Assembly (NCBI GenBank): GCA_048499435.1
Contig: JASNZW010000001.1
Coordinates: 558,001 to 622,000 of the forward strand
Origin: DAOTWC01 sp048499435
Lineage (GTDB): Bacteria; Chloroflexota; Anaerolineae; Aggregatilineales; Phototrophicaceae
Length of the DNA stretch: 64,000 nt
Reading direction: 5' to 3'
Shown here: positions 59,949-64,000 of the stretch, in pieces
Layout of the letters: every line of letters starts with the position of its first letter
How positions within the stretch are numbered: the stretch's first letter is position 1
Made by a program: the position numbers and the translations under genes
Notes under the pieces: model-generated
Told to the model about the DNA's origin: nothing
What the model saw: the letters and a program-made list of their open reading frames with translations, nothing else
Database searches by the model: none

Positions 59949-60822
59949 TTACGACCGGCGGCTGGCCGAGGAAGCCGCGCTGTGGGGCGCGGACGCCGAG
60001 GAAAAAGCGCGCGCTGTCCCGCCGGACTGGCGCTATCACCGCCACCTGCGCCACAACAGCATCTATCACACGCGCGACATTGACGCTTTCCTGGCGCAGG
60101 TGCGCCCCGGCATGGATGCGCTGGAGCTGGGCTGCGGCAGCGGCTGGCTGACGCTGGCGCTGGCGCAGCGCGGCGCGCGCGCGACCGGCCTCGACATCAG
60201 CGAGCAGGCGCTCGACGTGGGCCGCCGCTATTACGAGACAATCCGCGCCGACGTGCCCGGCAGCGTGGACTACCGCGCCGCCGACCTCAACGCGCTCGAG
60301 CTGCCGCCGGACGCTTACGACGTGATCGCCGTCAAGGGCACGCTGCACCACCTGCCGCGCGTGGACCACGTGATCGCGCAGGCGCGCCGCGCGCTGCGGC
60401 CCGGCGGCCTGCTGTGGGTGTCGGATTCAGATGGCGAGGAAGTGCTGGCGACGGCGCTGGTCGCTGGCGCGCTGATGTTCGTGCTGCCGACGCACATCAG
60501 CTACCGCGACAAGTTCGCCGGGCTGCTGCGCTTTGGCGCGCGCGCGCCGTCCCGCATCAAGGCCAGCATCGAGGCCGAGGGCCTGTCGCCGTTTGAGGGC
60601 GCAGGCCGCGCGCACGACTGGGTGGCGCTGATCAGCGCGCAGTTTGACGTCGAGCAGCGGATCGCGGCCCCGGCGATCACCGGCTACCTGACGCACCAGG
60701 TGCGCCTGCCCGACCGGCTGGCGCTGCCGCTGCTGCGGGCGCTGTGCGCGCTGGACACGCGGCTGGTGCGCTGGGGCGCGCTGCGCAGCACCGGCGTGAT
60801 CATCTACGCACGCCGGCGCTAG
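59941..60822 (+). CDS. Class I SAM-dependent methyltransferase
   Basis: A 293-residue methyltransferase. Motif I is LELGCGSGWLT (near residue 60), followed by GLDISEQAL and the acidic motif II region, and DVIAVKGTLHHLPR in the catalytic part; residues 180-290 form a cap domain of unknown role. The acceptor could be a lipid, sugar or small molecule. It overlaps the PlsC-like gene by eight bases, completing a cluster of surface or lipid modification enzymes; this is inference. Confidence 0.88.
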   Translation: MSDYDRRLAEEAALWGADAEEKARAVPPDWRYHRHLRHNSIYHTRDIDAFLAQVRPGMDALELGCGSGWLTLALAQRGARATGLDISEQALDVGRRYYETIRADVPGSVDYRAADLNALELPPDAYDVIAVKGTLHHLPRVDHVIAQARRALRPGGLLWVSDSDGEEVLATALVAGALMFVLPTHISYRDKFAGLLRFGARAPSRIKASIEAEGLSPFEGAGRAHDWVALISAQFDVEQRIAAPAITGYLTHQVRLPDRLALPLLRALCALDTRLVRWGALRSTGVIIYARRR

Positions 60823-60851
60823 GCGCGCCAGTTTAAGTTCTGTTACGTTTG

Positions 60852-60969
60852 CCCTCACCCCCCGGCCCCCTCTCCCGTAAAGCAGGAAAGGGGGGACAGA
60901 ACGGGTCGCGGCGGTTTACCCCTCGCCCGTTCCACGAGAGAGGGATGGCGCGCAGCGCCGGGGTGAGGG
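60852..60969. repeat. MITE-like hairpin repeat, copy 4, diverged
   Basis: A 118-base element with 10-base terminal inverted repeats CCCTCACCCC (60852-60861) and GGGGTGAGGG (60960-60969). The CCCCCGGCCCCCTCTCCC left part matches the other copies, but the middle differs. It lies in the 171-base gap between the methyltransferase and the convergent PucC-like gene. Confidence 0.75.
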
Positions 60970-60993
60970 GAAAAGTGAAAATATCAACACAAC

Positions 60994-62388
60994 CTAGTCA
61001 AGCGAGCTGGTGAAAACAGCCGCCGGTTCAGCGGGCCGCGGCGCGGCGGCGGCCTCCGCCTGAAACGCGCGCGCCTGCACCCGCGCCAGCGCCCACAGCG
61101 CCAGCAGCAGCCCCACCGCCCCCAGCGCAAACACCGTGACATACGACGCCGTCAGGTCGCCGCTGAGCGCCAGCACGGCGTCGCGCATGATGCCGCCGCC
61201 GGCCACACCGGTCCCGCGCGCCAGCGTCACCACCAGCGTCCAGAAGCCGAGGAACGTCCCGGCGCGGCCCGCCGGACTCATATCCATCATCAGACCGAGC
61301 GTGCCCACATTCCACAGCCCCAGCCCGAAGCCCAGCAGGATCAGCCCCGGCGTCACCAGCGCGCGCAGCCCGGCCAGCCCGGCGAAGGCGAACAGCGCGA
61401 AGGTCGCCGCCAGCAGTCCCACGCCGAGAAACGACATGGCCGTGTTGGTCAGCCACCGCCAGCGCCGCGACAGCCACAGAAACAGCAGCGTGCCGACGAT
61501 CGCCATGCTGCCCCAGTACGCGGCGAAGCGCGTGGTGTGCTGCGCGCTCATGCCGAAGATGTCGCCGGCGAACGGCTCTAAAATTAAGTCCTGCGAGAAC
61601 GCGAACAGCATAGACAGCGCCAGGTAGATAAGGAAGAAGCGCAGCCGCCGGCTGCGCCACACCAGCCGCAGATCAGCGCGCAGCGTGGTTGTGTACTCGC
61701 TCTCGCTGGCGCGCGTCGCCGCCCCGCGTGACCGCTGTTCTTCGCCCAGCAGCGCGAAGAACCACAGCGCCGCCAGCGCCAGCGCCGCCGCGACAAACAA
61801 CGTTTGCAGCGTAGCGGGCGAGAACGTCAGCGCCGTGCCGGGGTCGTCGTCGGACGGCAGCAGCACCGCGAACAGGATGCCGGCCAGCGTGTAGCCCAGC
61901 AGCAGAAAGGCCCACACCAGGCCGACCGCCCGCCCGCGCTGGTGTTCCGGCGTGCGGTCGTAGATCAGCGCCAGAAACGTGCTGCCCGACAGTGCGTTCC
62001 CCAGGCTGAACAACAGCATCGCCAATGAGATCGCGATCCAGGTGACGGCTGTCGCCGCCGCGCCGCGCGCCAGGCTGGCGGTGATGAACCCCAGCCCGCC
62101 CAGGCTGAGCGCCATCATCAGCCGCCCCAGCCAGACCCAGAACAGCCGCCGGTAGCCGCCAACCGTCCGCTGGTCCGACACACGCCCGGCCCACACGCCC
62201 AGCGGCGCCAGGAAATAGCGCAGGCTTACCAGCAGGCCGACCGGCGTCGCGGCAAAGCCCAGGTCGCTGATCATGATGCGGTTCCACACGCCGGTCGCCA
62301 TCACATCAGCCATGCCCGACCCCAGGTGAAACAGGCCGAGCTTCAGATTGCGGCTCAGCGGCAGATTCTGCGCCTTCTGTTCGTCCAT
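60994..62388 (-). CDS. BCD/PucC-family membrane protein (MFS fold)
   Basis: A 464-residue protein with about 12 hydrophobic segments. The N-terminus LGLFHLGSGMADVMATGVWNRIMI, DRTPEHQRGRAVGL in the first half, and GTLGLMMDMSPAGRAGTFLGFW in the second half match the PucC/BCD family of MFS proteins, which in phototrophs assist light-harvesting complex assembly or bacteriochlorophyll delivery. No other photosynthesis gene is in the window, so the function here is open. A TTGACC/TATAAT promoter precedes it. Confidence 0.88.
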   Translation of the reverse strand: MDEQKAQNLPLSRNLKLGLFHLGSGMADVMATGVWNRIMISDLGFAATPVGLLVSLRYFLAPLGVWAGRVSDQRTVGGYRRLFWVWLGRLMMALSLGGLGFITASLARGAAATAVTWIAISLAMLLFSLGNALSGSTFLALIYDRTPEHQRGRAVGLVWAFLLLGYTLAGILFAVLLPSDDDPGTALTFSPATLQTLFVAAALALAALWFFALLGEEQRSRGAATRASESEYTTTLRADLRLVWRSRRLRFFLIYLALSMLFAFSQDLILEPFAGDIFGMSAQHTTRFAAYWGSMAIVGTLLFLWLSRRWRWLTNTAMSFLGVGLLAATFALFAFAGLAGLRALVTPGLILLGFGLGLWNVGTLGLMMDMSPAGRAGTFLGFWTLVVTLARGTGVAGGGIMRDAVLALSGDLTASYVTVFALGAVGLLLALWALARVQARAFQAEAAAAPRPAEPAAVFTSSLD

Positions 62389-62429
62389 GTTTTATCCGAT
62401 TTACATAGATTTACTGAGATTTCACTGAG

Positions 62430-62458
62430 ATTATAACCGGACTGCGGGGCCAGGTCAA
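62430..62458 (-). promoter_or_regulatory. Promoter of the PucC-like gene
   Basis: Minus-strand TTGACC (62453-62458), 17-base spacer, perfect TATAAT (62430-62435), about 42 bases above the start at 62388. A near-direct repeat of GATTTACTGAGATTTC-like sequence lies between -10 and start. Confidence 0.75.
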
Positions 62459-62532
62459 AGGTCGCCGTGGGGAACGGCGCATTTGCTCAGATGCCGCCAG
62501 CGCGCTGATCGCTGTGGGACGCAGACAGCGGC

Positions 62533-62555
62533 GGGGCCAGCCGGCGGCTGGCCCC
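62533..62555. terminator. Perfect hairpin, possible terminator of the 62629 gene
   Basis: GGGGCCAGCC (62533-62542) and GGCTGGCCCC (62546-62555) around a 3-base loop. It lies 73 bases past the stop of the small 62629 gene; there is no T tract. The rest of the 240-base gap 62389-62628 holds only the PucC promoter. Confidence 0.45.
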
Positions 62556-62628
62556 ATGAAACAGGCAGCGTTCTATAAAGCGCGCGCTGCTCAACCGCGC
62601 CCCGTTTCACAGCGTGACGAGGCGGCTG

Positions 62629-62853
62629 TCAGCCAGTGGTGGCGCTGTTGGTGGGGCTGTCGTCGGCGTGTTTGGCGCTGTCCTCACCTTCGGCCCGGCG
62701 AATGATAATTACGCCGGTAGCGCCGGGGTCGTTATTCGGCACAACGTATTCGATTTGCTCTTTCGGCTCGTGATTCTGCTCAGCGTCAGCGCGCGCCGTG
62801 CGATACACACCAGTCTGGGTAGCGCTGCGCGGCTTCCTGGGCTGCTCGTCCAT
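62629..62853 (-). CDS. Small hydrophilic protein of unknown function
   Basis: A 74-residue, highly charged protein starting MDEQPRKPRSATQTG, with a hydrophobic core VVPNNDPGATGVIIIRR and an acidic, Ser/Thr-rich C-terminus. No family is recognised. GAGGGG lies seven bases before the ATG and a TTGCAA/TATATT promoter lies above it. It may be a disordered or assembly-type small protein. Confidence 0.6.
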   Translation of the reverse strand: MDEQPRKPRSATQTGVYRTARADAEQNHEPKEQIEYVVPNNDPGATGVIIIRRAEGEDSAKHADDSPTNSATTG

Positions 62854-62880
62854 CTGCTGTCCCCTCAAACCGTGCCGGAA

Positions 62881-62909
62881 AATATAGGTCATTGTCAAAG
62901 CCTTTGCAA
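62881..62909 (-). promoter_or_regulatory. Promoter of the 62629 small gene
   Basis: Minus-strand TTGCAA (62904-62909), 17-base spacer, TATATT (62881-62886), about 28 bases above the ATG at 62853. Confidence 0.6.
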
Positions 62910-62947
62910 CAACTGTGTAAAACCCGCACAGCGAGGGCGTTGACAGT

Positions 62948-64000
62948 TTACGGGTTGTCCGCCGCTGGCAGGCCGCCCGCAACCCAGTTGATGGCGCGCG
63001 CGCCCGCGATCTGCGCGGTGATGTCGGCCACTTCGCCAGTCACTGCCGCCAGGTAAACGCGCCCGGCGGCCTGCACCAGCACCGCGCTGCCATCAGGACT
63101 CCAGGCGACGCGCTCCGGCGGGCCGCTGCCAATCGGCGCAGTGAGCGCGCGCCCGCCGCTGTCGTAGATGGCCTGCGCGCCGCCCGGTCCAGCAGGCGAG
63201 CCGAGCGCCACCACCGAGCCGTCCACGCGCTGCACGGCGTCCTGCACCCACAGGCCGGCGTCGCGGGCGGCGAACACCAGCTCGCTGAAGCTGCCGTCCA
63301 GGTTCACCCAGCCGATATACACGTTATCGTCCGGGCCGCGCCCGCTGACGAGCACGCGGCCGCCGCTGCGCTCCCAGCTTCCGTACTCGTAGCGCAGCGC
63401 CGGTGGGCGCTGGTTGTAGCTCTGCGTCAGCGGCAGCACCGTCAAACCGTAACGTCCCTCTTCCGGTATAAACGTGCGCACGAGCAAAATATCGCTGTTC
63501 GGGTTCCAACTCAGCGCCGAACTCTCCCACAGGCCCGGCCCGGCCGGGCTGGTGACGATCAGGCAGCCGGGGTGATCGGGCTTGGGGCAGTCCACCAGAA
63601 GCTGCGCCGGCGCAGTCTGGCCCGGCTGGAACACCCACACGCCGTCGTTCGCCAGCTTGTCGCCGTTGACGATAAACGCCAGGCGCTGGCCGTCGGGCGA
63701 CCAGCTTATAGCGCTGACGAAGGCGTTGTTATCCTCAACCGTCAGCGGCAGAAAAGCCGAAAACGGCGACACATCCACCCGGCTGGCGTTCGCGCCGTCC
63801 ACGCCGGTGAAGTACAGCAGCCCCAGCGCGTCCGTGACGGCGTACTGCGCCGGGTTAACCGGGTTGCGCTCGAACAGCGCGACGTTGTCCAGCAGGTTGA
63901 AGCCGGCCCCCTGCACGCCGCCCGCGGTCGTCAGGCCGTAGACCAGGCTGGGCGGCGCAAACGGCAGCGGCGTGGGCAGGACAAACACCGCCGGCGTGCT
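62948..64000 (-). CDS. TolB/WD40-like propeller protein, 5' end beyond the window
   Basis: The frame is open to the window edge (Ser-Thr-Pro-Ala precede the first Val), so the start and probably a signal peptide are missing. The visible ~350 residues show propeller blades of the TolB type (ISWSPDGQRLAFIVNGD, LSWNPNSDILLVRT, VAWSPDGSAVLVQAAGRVY) as found in periplasmic or surface proteins. The N-terminal part has Pro-rich sequence (VLPTPLPFAPP). No function is suggested by context. Confidence 0.78.
   Translation of the reverse strand, partial: STPAVFVLPTPLPFAPPSLVYGLTTAGGVQGAGFNLLDNVALFERNPVNPAQYAVTDALGLLYFTGVDGANASRVDVSPFSAFLPLTVEDNNAFVSAISWSPDGQRLAFIVNGDKLANDGVWVFQPGQTAPAQLLVDCPKPDHPGCLIVTSPAGPGLWESSALSWNPNSDILLVRTFIPEEGRYGLTVLPLTQSYNQRPPALRYEYGSWERSGGRVLVSGRGPDDNVYIGWVNLDGSFSELVFAARDAGLWVQDAVQRVDGSVVALGSPAGPGGAQAIYDSGGRALTAPIGSGPPERVAWSPDGSAVLVQAAGRVYLAAVTGEVADITAQIAGARAINWVAGGLPAADNP

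Overview
The window is a 64 kb piece of a very GC-rich, gene-dense bacterial chromosome with short intergenic gaps, many ATG/GTG starts overlapping the previous stop, and TATAAT-like -10 boxes that stand out against the GC-rich background. The gene mix (a stand-alone nitrilase-type glutaminase next to an NH3-dependent NAD synthetase, a PucC-family membrane protein, thioredoxin-NHL and propeller secreted proteins, a CoxE-type VWA protein, many TPR and FHA proteins, and no outer-membrane or LPS genes) fits a member of the Chloroflexota, probably near Anaerolineae. This is inferred from gene content only; there is no rRNA or phylogenetic marker analysis behind it. I saw no rRNA, tRNA, CRISPR array, prophage or intact insertion sequence.

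Layout. 1-9.2 kb: oxidative pentose phosphate genes (5'-truncated zwf, then pgl), an alkyltransferase-like DNA repair protein, a secreted thioredoxin-NHL protein, a PBP1C-like penicillin-binding protein, a histidine phosphatase and a sugar-nucleotide-type epimerase. 9.2-12.8 kb: an M50-like membrane protease and a TIR-NTPase-TPR STAND protein whose sensor region is a nearly perfect 141-bp tandem array. 12.8-21.1 kb: dus, rsmA, a pair of paralogous unknown proteins, a single-domain response regulator, an isocitrate/homoisocitrate dehydrogenase-type enzyme and ppk1. 21.1-24.7 kb: a block of MITE-like hairpin repeats, a CaiB/BaiF CoA-transferase, and a fused DNA methyltransferase-nuclease gene with an AT-rich foreign target-recognition segment. 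24.7-30 kb: split NAD synthetase genes, a D-aminoacylase-like amidohydrolase with HEAT-like tail, and an Lgt-like protein. 30-44.5 kb: SPFH protein, Gfo/Idh/MocA oxidoreductase, sorbosone-dehydrogenase-like propeller, CoxE VWA protein, metallophosphatase, a large polytopic GT-C-like protein, FHA-REC fusion, acyl-CoA dehydrogenase with a palindromic operator, TIM-barrel and FAD proteins, DUF2277. 44.5-51.4 kb: folC, then an asnS-pepF-glycosyltransferase operon, and a DtxR-family regulator. 51.5-57 kb: a coupled two-gene operon for a 1243-residue secreted protein and a YVTN-propeller dihaem cytochrome. 57-64 kb: CheR, a cluster of acyl- and methyltransferases, a PucC-like transporter, a small hydrophilic protein and a propeller protein that runs off the right edge.

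The strongest candidates for something new are the TIR-STAND protein with its homogenised repeat array, the methyltransferase-nuclease fusion with a swapped specificity domain, and the secreted-protein/cytochrome operon driven by a clear promoter. Coordinates of starts are my choice from ribosome binding sites and family alignments recalled from memory; no database search was possible.
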